Shown: one piece after another, positions 1-11,100 of the stretch
How the letters are laid out: each line of letters opens with the position of its first letter
How positions within the stretch are numbered: the stretch's first letter is position 1
DNA from: Aculops lycopersici
Taxonomy: Eukaryota; Arthropoda; Arachnida; Trombidiformes; Eriophyidae
Length of the DNA: 64,000 bases
NCBI GenBank assembly: GCA_015350385.1
Contig: WNKI01000001.1
Location: forward strand, 6,984,597 to 7,048,596
Reading direction: 5' to 3'
Translations under genes and position numbers: made by a program
The notes under the pieces: generated by a model
What the model was told of the DNA's origin: nothing
Database searches by the model: none
The model's input: only the letters and a program-made list of their open reading frames with translations

Positions 1-22
1 AGAGAGAGAGAGAGAGAGAGAG
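1..22. repeat. (AG)n microsatellite at the window edge
   Basis: A pure AG dinucleotide run begins the window and decays into GA-rich sequence by about position 35. It may extend to the left. Confidence 0.9.
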
Positions 23-3000
23 AAAGAGAAGAAGTTTCGAGAGTTGCCACCTATCAGAAGATAGAGAGAGAGAGCGCGCCAGTGATAATATCAACTTCTA
101 CTAAGAGTCCGAGTTACCGCTTATTCTCACGCGCGATCAACAGGTGGACGGACAGTTGATGCAGAAATAACGTCAATTAGCCTCACTCTTCATCGCTGCT
201 GGCACTTCGTCATGTTGGAAGCAACCAGGACTATCACTCTTCTCTCACTCTAGCTGCAATCTTAACCCAAGCAATACAAACACCAGTTCTAGCGGCGTCA
301 TCCTCACCTCGTTTCGCATGCAGCCAAGGATACAGTTCCGACCGGCAGACAGACGGACGAACGGGAGGATGTAAGATGGCGTCATCGCATTGGCTATTTG
401 CGCTGCCACAGGCATCAATTATCGTAAACTCACTCTACCAGCACCGAGCAGCTTGCCTGCCGTGGTCTTCGTTTTCGTAGTCATCGATGAGATGAGTGCG
501 ATGAAGACGAGGTGAGCTAAGAAAGAGTAAGTCAAGTTAAAGGCATCTGTTGCCGTGTCGCTCGGCCCTCTGAGCTACAATTACACCTGCACCAAGCGAG
601 AGCATCAGCAACTAGTGGCCATCTCATCCCAACTCAATTTGCTTCATTCATGTGCTGCCAGCAATTAAGAGTGTCCATTGAGCTCATTGGAAGAGAGGGG
701 CAGAGGGAAACTTCAACTTCAACTGCAACTCAAACAACGATGACCACTTCACTCAAGAAAAACCTAGTGAGTGGGTGAGTGATGGCCAATCGGCGAGATT
801 CGGAAACACTTTAAGCCTCTCTCTCTCTCTCATTGCAGTCTTGACATGATTATAATCATCATCGTTTCAGTTTGCACCTGTAAACAAGCAATACGATACT
901 AATGCTCTTGCCGTTGCATTAGAACTATGCTGCCAGGTCTTGTTCATCTTCATCGAAGAAAAGAGTTAACTTTCGCCTCGCCCACGAGTCTTGCGATATC
1001 ATTTGGCCTACAGTATTAGAGTGTGTGTTTCCGTCCGAGTAGTTGCCCCGGAGGTAACGGCCACAGTAGCAGTAATCTTCGATTGCGGCTGCACTTGCCG
1101 CCGTCGAGACCAAGTGGTATCAGGACCACTACGAATGGAGAGACCATCGTCTTGAAACGACCACTTGCTTGCAGTCGAGTTAGAGCCTCCCAATGTGTAA
1201 GCGCCACAAGTGAGTGAGGGAGCGAGCAAGAGTGCCACCTGTGGATGCTGCCGCCATCTAACCAACGGATTGCTCGACAGCGGGACTCTCTCTGAAACTC
1301 CTCGGCTTCGATGGACGGCCAAACGCATCCATCTTGTACCTTCCAAGTCTCTCGCTAGGGTCTCGTCTAAGTAATACATCAGCAGCAGCAGCAACAACAA
1401 CAACAACAATAAAAGCAATCACAATATCGGAAACATCACCTTCAACCAGTCTCTGACTAGATCGAGAAAATTGTTGAGGCGGCAACGACAGTGGAGGAAG
1501 CAGTAGCGGCGATCGAGGCAAAAGCAAATGACGGATATGCGGCGTTTCCTCTTCAAGCAAAAGATTTAATCGATTGCCATCACAATTTGAGTGGCCGATT
1601 GCCATCGAGTTATCCACGTCGGCAACTCGACGACAAGCACCTTGAGGAATTGGCTAGCCGGTGTGGTGGCTGGCACACTTACCTTCAGATTGATGGACAA
1701 TAATTATGATGTGCAATTAGACTGCTAATGTTGTAGTTAAAGCTATGAAAATTATGGCATCAAATTTAACTCTATGAGGAGAGGGACGAGGAGGTGGGTG
1801 AGAGTCTAACGCTCATTCCTGCTGGCAACCAGAACCTGTTGCTTATTAGATTGGAGGTTGAGTAACGGTCATTTTTTCATCTTCCTCTCTCTTTCTTTGC
1901 CCAACTTTCTAAAGTTTCTTAGATTGAAAAGAGGAAAAAAGTCAGGCCCGAGCGCAGGAAACTGGCAGTGCCACCAAGCGGCAACAGGTGCATTTCACGA
2001 GGATTTCCGCTGATTTCAGGTAGCCGCCATAGGGATGCATGCGTTGGCTAGAAATCCGGCGCCGGCCAGTCAAATGAGCCGCCGCCACCCACTATCGACG
2101 ATTTACTTTGCCCATACCACTCAAGCCACTCAGTCAGTCGGCGAGTAGTTATTCAATACCGGCCAGCATATTCAGGTAGAGGCAACATGTTGCCAATTTG
2201 TTTTATTGCCCAGCAAGTGAATGAGCGAGAGAGTTGGTTGGTTGACTTAGTTTATTTAGCTCTACATTCTACATTTCAACAAGCTTAGGCGACTTGGCAG
2301 TCGTCTTGGCCTTACAGGAGGTGGTCGTCGTCGTCGGCTGTCCAAGTGCCCGGTAGCAAAGGCCAAGCTCAAACAACCAACCAATGAGCGACTGCACCCA
2401 ATAAACTCTCTTTTTTGCCTTTCCCTCTCCTTTCTCTCTATCTTTCTAGCCACTAGCTTGTTCCTTGAACCCTAAGACTAGCTCAAGATTTACTTCTTTG
2501 TTCCATTAGGCTCGGCTAATTTACGGCCACTTGTCGCATCTGACCGTTGGACGTCCTTAGGCCAACTAGTACATTGAAAACCAAAAACCCTTCAAAGAAA
2601 CGAGAAACAACGAAATGGAGGAGAAAGAGTATTCTTTCTAATCGGACTGAGAGCGAGGGAACGAGAGATGGTCGCGAATGTCCATTAATCTAATATCGAT
2701 TGGAGGTTACTTGGAGAGGCCACACACCTGTTGCCACAACTAGCCTCGCGTAAGTCCATTCAAATGTGTTTTTGCGCGTGCTTGTGAGTTTACTGAAATG
2801 GGTAGCAGTGCGTACCAGTCAGGTAGCCAGTGATCTTGTTAGTTACGAGCTCGTGATTATCATCATTACAAGCATTATCATTACAGTCACCATCATTATC
2901 ATCATCATAATCAGCGACGTGATCTTAATAATCAGCGACATCGACATCCCTGCCTACAATAATAAAATATTAATAATAAAAATGACGATTATAATAAAAA

Positions 3001-5124
3001 ATAATGATTATTATCATTGCGCTACCCTTACGTCACGTTGCACACGCGGCGCCAAACTTATGCTTATCAGCAATGACTGGCACAACGAAGAGCTTACGAG
3101 AAAGACCGAGAGCAAGACACCGAAAGTGACAGCAACGACTACGACGACGACGACGACGACAAAAAACAAGTTTAATTGATGATATATTTTCACCGATTGC
3201 GAGTCTGTATACGGCCATCCACAGGTTGGCCTCCCACAAACAAGTCTGAATTTGAGGTGACTAACGGTACCACTCTTTGGTAGTTTTAGCTTGTGCACAG
3301 TAACTGTTGCGAGGGCGTGGAGAGGGATAAGGTGTTGGTACCAGCAAGACTTGCTCGCTTTCGTTACATTACGTGAAGCGCTGGTCACCTGCGATAACTT
3401 CCTCCTTTGACTTCCTCCTCTCTTCTCCGCTTCCACCTCCACCACCTCCTCCTCCTTTCCTTCCATTTCCAACTCCTCGCTTCCAACCATCAAGACGAGA
3501 TTTTTTATGCAAGTGGGTGGCGGACGTCGCTTGTCTTCTTCTTCGTCAACGCCGTTAATTTCAGGCCGAGGATTCTCGCTTGCCTTGGCAAGCGAGCAAC
3601 AGGTCGCGAGCGGTCAGGTAGGCGAGCGATTTAGCTGGTCGACTGGTTGGCTGGTGCGATAGATTAGCGCGCGCAGCATGACCATCACGCTTCACCGAAC
3701 TGGATAAACGTCAAAGTGGCAGTCCGATGAGATTATACTACTGTAGCTGTTGCTCACTTCACTGACTGCGCTTAGCTGGCCCAAAGCCAGGACCCAATAT
3801 AATTCATTATCGCGAGCAACTGAGCAAATGCATGCATATGATGTTACACTAACACTAGACGTCGTTGTCATCGTGATCAGTGTTGTCTTGGCGACTGGTA
3901 ACTTGCAACTTGCAACCCGAGATCATGAGCAGTCGTTTATCATTAAATTAATGCCAAGGCACAACAATGATAATGACACGCCCAAGGGACAGTGAACAAA
4001 CGGGAGAAAAGTGTTTGGAGGTGAAGGAGGAAGTGGCCTAGACTGGAATTGGATTATAATCACGACAATTAGAACGCCCGAGAATTGTTTAGTTCATCGC
4101 CTCGGGTTAAATTGTTATGTGAGCGATAAGCGATTTTGTTTTAGTTTATCTATTTAGTTTAGAACGAAAGATTGCTCGAAGGCAATCTGGCAGCCTGGCG
4201 GGTCAGTAGTGTCACCGCGTGCACTGTCCAATTTGTAAGTAAGTTCAAACAAATGGCAAGGCGGACTGGATGATATAAACTGTTGGCAAGATCGTAAACT
4301 CACCGGCCGATGGCCACTGAGTTTGAGTTTGGTCGACGGGATCCAGGTAGACGCACGTACTCGGTGCCCAGATTGTTCATGGGTGTTGGCTGCAATCACT
4401 AAAGCAGTGATTGGGCTAACAAACTCGCAGACAGACGGTCAAGAGGAGCAGCATTCATTTATGTGCAACGGAATAACAGTTGCACAGACACACGGTCACC
4501 ATCGCTTGGAACACACAAACATAAACACTCACACATACAAACTAGCGCGGCTGCTTTATTTGCATAGACGCACGCATAGACCAACCACCTGGCGGCACTC
4601 TTAGATGAGAACCTGTTGCTGCTTGTGTGTGGCCGGCGCCAGTTATTTAGCAAAAACTTGCCGCCGGCCACATGGTCCAACTTTTCTACTACCGCTAGCA
4701 CTACTCCAGTTGCTGCTGTTGCCCCTCTCCAACAAACCAATTGGCGCGCTTGCTGGTTTCTTTGGCGCCGCTGGTGGTAGTTTGTGCAAAACCAGTGCGA
4801 GTTTTCGTGCACCTGAGATGGAGTAAGGGGCAATAGGAAAAGCAAGCGAGATCAAATGGAAACTATCAGCACAGCGAGTCCGTCGACTTTTCGTTTCTGT
4901 TGCTGCTGATGTTGACTGAAGCACGATTTAGGTAACAACTAACCAACTAGACACGGCAACGATCATCAAGACGTTGGAGGCGGCAAGTGAGCGTTAGTTT
5001 GAGCTACAACAACAGCAACGTCGTCGTTGCTGTCGGCATCAACAGGTAGCGAGCGCGAAGTAGAAGGTGAACAAGAGTGAAAGTAAAAGTAAAAGAAGGC
5101 AGAGAATAAGCAGTAGAAGTAGGA

Positions 5125-5168
5125 GAAGAAGAAGAAGAAGAAGAAGAAGAAGAAGAAGAAGAAGAAGA
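5125..5168. repeat. (GAA)n microsatellite
   Basis: About 14 uninterrupted GAA units. The run creates poly-Ser and poly-Phe frames on the opposite strand, which I do not regard as coding. Confidence 0.95.
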
Positions 5169-5284
5169 GGGAGCAGAGAAGAGAAGAGAGTGGACTGAGG
5201 AAGCGCAGCTGGTTGTCTTCACAGTCCGTTGCCATCTTGCCGCCGTTGCGTTGGTTGGTCGGTCGGTTAGTTAGTTCGCCATTG

Positions 5285-5359
5285 CCACCACCACCACCAC
5301 CACCACCATCGCCATCGCCATCGCCATCGCCATCGCCATCGCCATCGCCATCGCCATCG
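5285..5359. repeat. (CCA)n followed by (CCATCG)9
   Basis: A CCA run (5285-5308) passes directly into nine perfect CCATCG hexamers (5306-5359). Because the unit is a multiple of three, all six frames stay open and give artefactual dipeptide repeats (Pro-Ser, Asp-Gly, Met-Ala). Confidence 0.95.
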
Positions 5360-6402
5360 CCGCTGGCCACACAATCCTCATTCCGTTGGAGGAAGCGAAC
5401 TGCTGCTTCCATCGCGCCGGACAGGTAAAGTTGGGCTGGCCAGCTTCGACAAGTGGTGGCGGCAACTCTCGACTTTGGCCATCGTTGGCAGCCGCTAAGT
5501 AAGCAAGCGGCGAGCGAGCTAGCAAGCGAGTAAGTAAGTAAAAGTGGGGAGGAATCGCGCGTAGATCAAGTCTGCCAGCAAGCTAGCCGTTTAGCTAGCC
5601 AGTCAGCTTTCTCAGTATTGCGCGTTACATAAGCAATTCTAATTTGAAGCCGAGAGGAAGACGAATACGAGCTGCTACACTACCACCACCACTGGCCGCA
5701 CTACTACTACAGCAACCACTACCACCATCACCTCTGCTGCCAAAGCGAGATAATCCCGGTTCTTTTCTTTTTATTAATCGCATGAGCATGAGCATAAGCG
5801 GCGCGAGTGCGTAATGTTTATATAGAGAGAAAGAGAGAGAGAGAGAGAGACCGTGAGCAACAAGTGGGCAAGCAACAGTTTTTGAAAGCGAGAAAGAAAC
5901 GCGAGCAACTGAATACGAACCAAGGAACGAGGGTTAGAGTTAACGTTAGAGTTAAAGTTTAAGGTAGATACTAGAGCCGAGAGTTAAAGAAGAGGCAGCG
6001 GCTATATACTGTAGCGAGCAACGGGAGCAGCAACAAGTTTCAGCGACCACCACGCCACCAATCATCGTCATTTTCATAGCGCGTCACCTAGAGACTCACT
6101 CGTTAGTCATTCACTCCAACTCCAATCCATTCATTCATTCATTTAGTCATTTGAAGCTAAACCAAGAACAACAGCTAAAAACACCCGAAACTTAAATGTA
6201 AGAATCCCTCTTCTCTTTTTGAGCCAATAGTGAGTGAGTGAATAAGTAGGTTTACTAGCGCCTAGTGCTTGGGAGCCAACAAAGAGAGTGTGACATTCTT
6301 CTTCTTCTCTACCTTTTCCTTTTCCTTATCATCCTCATTTTCTTTTCTACTTCTTGCTAAATAATAATTTGCCCCTCGAGTGCAAACCACACTCTTGAAG
6401 CG

Positions 6403-6410
6403 TATAAATA
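6403..6410 (+). promoter_or_regulatory. TATA box of the cuticle-type gene
   Basis: TATAAATA lies about 195 bases before the ATG at 6605. Transcription would be expected to start near 6433-6440, giving a roughly 165-nt, CAAC-rich 5' leader. A TATA promoter fits a strongly and stage-specifically expressed structural gene, unlike the TATA-less housekeeping genes in the rest of the window. Confidence 0.65.
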
Positions 6411-6604
6411 CATCACATTCTACATTCGTGTCTCTAACCGACAACAACAACAATTACAATTACAACCAAACCATCCAACGACCAACAACAACAACGACAA
6501 CGACAACGACAACGTCAACGACAACGACGTCGTCAACCTCAATCATCATTTGAAACCATACAACACACAACACACAACGACAACCAAACCAGATCACCAG
6601 CAAC

Positions 6605-8151
6605 ATGAACAAAGTTATCATGTCGAGTAGCCTAACGGCGCTAGCATTGGCGCTGATGGCCGCCCAACTGGCCTCGGCCAACTCCTACGAGGGCGGCTCG
6701 TCCATGGCCGCATCCGGCGGAAGCGGCTACGAGAAGGGCGCCTCGTCCTACTACGAGCCACCCGTGGTTAAGGTGATCCACAAGACCGTGCACATTCCAA
6801 AGGCCATTCCAGTGCCCAAGGTGATCCCAGTGCCAAAGATCATCCCAGTCCCTAAGACTGTTGCCGTTCCACATCCAGTTCACATTCCAGTCAAGGTTCC
6901 AATTTACAAGCCAGTGAAGAAGTACATCCCAGTGGCCAAGACTGTTCCAGTTCCAAAGCCAGTTCCCATTGCAAAGCCATACCCAGTTCACGTGCCAGTT
7001 CCAGTTATCAAGCACGCTCCATACCCAGTTTACAAGCCATACCCAGTGCACAAGCCATACGGAGTTCCAGTTCCATACAAAGTCTACAAGGACGAGCCAG
7101 TTCCACATCCAAAGATTGTCCACGTTCCACGCCCATACCCACAACCATACAATGTTCCAGTTTACAAGGAGATCGTAGTGAAGAAGCCAGTTGAGGTTCC
7201 AGTGCCGTAAGTATTTAATTGTCATTATCTTTATTATCCTTGCCTGTACCTTTACCTTTACCTTTACCCTTAGATAATTGGATTTGATTATTGTAGCTCT
7301 GACATTTGAGACTCAAACTAACACCAAACTTTCACCTCAACTCTAACCGCCGCAATCGACGACAACAACAGAATCTACATCAAGAAGAAGCCAGTCTACC
7401 ACCCACCTGTGTACAAGCCAGCCGAGACCTACAAGCCATCGTACGGTCATGAGTCGAGCTCATACTCCAGCTCAGGCGGCGACTACGCCAAAGGTATGTA
7501 ACCACCTGTTTCATCGCTTGCGCTATCTGGCCACCTGTCTGCTCGGCGTCGTCACCAAATAAGCGACATTTAAACAGAAAATCGAACACTGTAATGCCTC
7601 GCTCTCATTCAATGCCATAACAACTACCGCCTGAAGTTTGCCACAGATTGACGACCACTTGTTGGCATCGGCGGCAGTGGTGGTGAAGTCGTTGCTAGTC
7701 TTCGGCTCGCAAGCCAATCGGCCGGCGGGCCGGCTAGCTGAAGTTTGGATCAATAACTCAGTGTCAAAAAGGGCGAGAGCAACATTGAAATTGTTGCGCC
7801 AGATGCAAACTTCCCGACTTTTTCTCCAGCCTTACAACTAGCTCACTTTTTTTTTTGAATATTTGCCAAGAGGAGAAAAAGTGTTGCGCTGTGCCGACCA
7901 GGTTAATGGACCGACTTTGCCGGCTAAGTGGCATGTCAATCAGTGGCGCTAATTATGACCAACTACACACTCCACCACTAACCAACTCAACTAACTTTTA
8001 CCTCTCTACACCTACATCCTAAACAAACAACTCGACCCGCAATCTTGAACACACAGCTGCCGCCAGCAACCAAGTTGTTCAAGCTGTCAAGCCAGATGCC
8101 CCAGCGGCCGTCAGCTCGGGAGCCCAGAAGCAACAACAGCATCAGGCGTAA
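6605..8151 (+). CDS. Secreted Val/Pro/Lys-repeat cuticle-type structural protein
   Basis: Three exons: 6605-7206, 7372-7493 and 8057-8151, joined at GTAAGT/CAG and GTATGT/CAG sites (phases 2 and 1). They give 272 residues. Residues 1-25 form a signal peptide (hydrophobic ALALALMAAQLASA core). The mature chain has a short Gly/Ser segment, then about 150 residues of VPVPK-, IPVPK- and YPVHKPY-type repeats, then a Tyr/Ser/Gly segment and a Gln-rich tail. Repeats of this kind occur in arthropod cuticle proteins, so an extracellular structural role is inferred. Unspliced, the first exon would stop just after the repeats. The in-frame continuation in exons 2 and 3 (IYIKKKPVYHPP) supports splicing. 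The final stop is itself inside a GTAAGT, so a further 3' exon cannot be excluded. Confidence 0.8.
7248..7269. repeat. (TTTACC)n in intron 1 of the cuticle gene
   Basis: Three to four CTTTAC hexamers form a pyrimidine-rich tract ending in an unused CCCTTAG acceptor-like site. The acceptor used is about 100 nt further on, at CAACAG (7366-7371). Confidence 0.75.
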
Positions 8152-11100
8152 GTTTAGTCAAGTCGAGTTAAGTTGACCAACTAGCTAACGTAAGACGGAA
8201 ACGAGAATAGGAAGGATAAAAAGAGGCAAATAAGGGAGAGAGGGGAGAAAAGTTGAACCAACCAACTCAAAGGCCAATTCAATGGTTGGTTGTATGACAC
8301 ACAACTCGGGGCTTATACAACACCTGCTCGCCCACTGGCCACGATCACCACCAACTTAAGGAAATGAAACAAATCAATCGAACCAATTGATTGGCTTCAG
8401 TGAAATAAGACCAACAACAACAAACATCGATGGTGACAATGAGGAAAACATTAAACATGCAACGATGTTGTTATGGGAAGAACACGAGACGAACGTAGAA
8501 TTGAAGGTAGCATCAGCACTGCCAAGTTGCTAAGTTAACACACACAAACACAAACAATCCTTATAAAGAAGAAGATTTACAGGGAGAAGGAAAAGTCATG
8601 AATGAAACAAATTAATTACAAGCTATATAAACTTATTATATACAAATTTGTTATCTAAGAAATTGACTGTCGCCTCTTTTGCCGCTTCCTTTCATTACTT
8701 CCTAACTCGTTTCTCGTCTATGATTCTTTTTGAATTCATTGTTCGCTTCAGACAAGATTTCCGACTAATTGATTGTTGGCACGATGATGCGAAAGAGCTA
8801 GAGAGATGGACAACCTCATCTTTACCTGTTGTCCACCTAATCGTCTTCTGATTGCAATTAGTCACTCACTCTCTTGACCAATGCGACCATCTGTTGAACA
8901 TAAACAGTCACAACAACGACGAGCAATAGATCAATTGACCACATCGTACACTTTGTGGTTTCTCTCTTTAACAAGACGATTCTGTTCACAGTCTGCCAAG
9001 ACCTCAGCTTGATATGGCGCGCCCATCGTCGTCAACGAAGCTGCATCAACGTCGGTGGTTACATTCTCACTACTTAGCTCTTGCGTGAGCACAGGTGGTA
9101 GCGATCCCAAGTGACTGGACCTAAGCCCTCCGCTCTCGCATAGAGAAGGGATACTACCAGATAAATCGCTCCAATAGTAGTTGTGGTGGTGGTGGTGGTC
9201 TCTCTGCATGCAAGCATCATTGAGTAAGTGTTTATGCGCGGAGGCTAATAAAAATGGACGACCTGTGATGGCGCAAGAGGGACTTGGCAAATTTGCGCCA
9301 GTTTAGTGCGCTTCTACGTTGTCCAAACGGCTGCTGAGTAAAATTTCACAATTCTTCATGCCGGAACCTCGTAACGACGACGCCGACGCCGAGAAAGCTG
9401 GAGGTTGGATTGGAGGCAAATTAGCCTCTGGCAAGTGGAATAACAACTAGCCGACTGGCTACATTAACATCTGCAGTCTCCTTCTCGTATGCATCAACGT
9501 CATTCCAACTTCACGAGTCACCCCGAGTGGTCGTCTCGGTGAGGCTGGTGGTTGTAGTGACGGCGGCGGTGGTGGTTGTATTGTGGTTCTGGCGGCGATG
9601 TATAGGAAGAGGGTGAGCGAGAGCAAGCATTTTGAAATTCCAAATGAATGTCTCTGGTCATCTCTCCGCATTTATCCGCCCAGATTGCTCCTTTTCTCCA
9701 CAACCACCTGTGCTCGGCAATTCGTTCTCTAGTTACCTGAATCAACCCAAACAACAGCGACAGCAGCAGCATCAGCAGTATCAGCAGCATCAACAAAAAC
9801 GAGATAACAAACTTGGGCGACGCTTAAAAAGTTTAAATTCAGGTGTGGCAAGCCTCCAGTCATCATCTTGAATCTCGCATTTGGTTTCCGCCTTTCGACT
9901 CGCATTACCTGTTACCTGTTACCGCTTTCCATTTCCCTTTCCCTTCCACTGTACCTTTCCCTTTCGCCACCGGCTCGCAAATGAGTTGTGAGTTTGTTTC
10001 TCCACTGTCTCTGTCTCTGGCCCTTTCTCTTGTTTAGCTGGTTGTAGCTGTCGACTTGGTTGTTGATGATGATGATGATGATGACGAGCATGAAGCCGGC
10101 CAACAAGACAAGACAAGACTGAGTGGAGGAGCGAGCGAGCAAAAGAACGAAGTGGCTGTCGTGGTGTGCGCAATTTATCACACAAAGCTACAGGTAGAGC
10201 GAGAAAGAGAGAGAGAGAGAGATGCCCCCGCCGACTGACCACCGCCGGCGGCTACTAATTCTGGTGGCAAGCCAGCGGCAGCGGCGGAATAAGACTCGAC
10301 TCCCCTGACTTCTGTCCGCTCTCATAATGGATGACGACTGCCGGTAGTCAAACATAAGCAAGAGAGCGAGAGATGGGATTAGATTTTGCCTCCTCAAACT
10401 AATACTCTTTTTTCGCTACCTCAATTATAGCGGCAGTAGCAGATTCAACTACCTCTGCCTCTACTTTCGCTGCTTGTTGTTGTTGCTCTTACTACTGCTG
10501 CATTTGATTCAAAGACACTGGCCACTGAATTACCTGGCGACCGGCTGGCCGCCACCACAACTAACACCACGACTATCGAGCGCGGCCAGCCAATGGGAAA
10601 TTTAGTTAGTCAACAATGAAGTGAGGTGAGGTGAGATGAAATGAAGTGAAGTCTCTCTTTTTTCATTAGCTAATCAAGACCATCGCCATTATCATCAGCA
10701 TCACTCTTCGTCTTCTCAATCGTGGTGTTTAGCCACCAGGTAGTTGTCGCATCAAATGAGCAACGACACCAACAGATAGTCGTCGTGGTGTTACCGATGA
10801 TGTTGCTGCCACTGTTGCTACAACTTAGTCGGTAGTTGCCCCGCGTAATTGGTTCCGGTCAGCATCGAGCACACGACGACAATTGTGACAAAAGTTACTC
10901 GGCCATCTCTTGCCCTTACATTTTAGCACTTGCACTCGCCTTTGATGATGCTTCCGACTTTCTCTTGATTTGTGCCAGCTTATAATCTAGAGGAGAAAAA
11001 CGAGTATCTTAGCTAGGAATATCCCAGAAATACCACCGCGAATCATAATGTATTCATTCGTTTCATGAGCTACAAGCTGAGAAGTTAGCTAACCATAGAG

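Larger units (their letters stand above)
1..6400. other. Gene-poor, low-complexity upstream block
   Basis: No reading frame here looks like a protein. The frames that exist are short, mostly begin at non-ATG codons, or encode homopolymers from microsatellites. The DNA holds GA/CT tracts, (GAA)n, (CCATCG)n, (GAC)n and an AT-rich ATTATC-type stretch near 2870-3010. The heptamer CAGGTAG recurs six times on the + strand. It may be the distal regulatory region of the cuticle-type gene at 6605, or hold non-coding exons of a gene to the left. I cannot decide between these. Confidence 0.6.

Noticed and set aside
4966..5525. Several frames encoding Asp-Gly, Met-Ala, Pro-Ser and poly-Phe/Ser runs
   Set aside because: They are produced by the (GAA)n and (CCATCG)n microsatellites, whose units are multiples of three.
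6641..7225. 194-codon minus-strand frame rich in Trp, Asn and Leu
   Set aside because: It is the antisense of the VPVPK repeats. The repeat period keeps the opposite strand open, and the composition is not that of a natural protein.
8931..9290. 119-codon minus-strand frame with a poly-His run
   Set aside because: The His run comes from a GTG repeat. The rest has no domain and no supporting signals.
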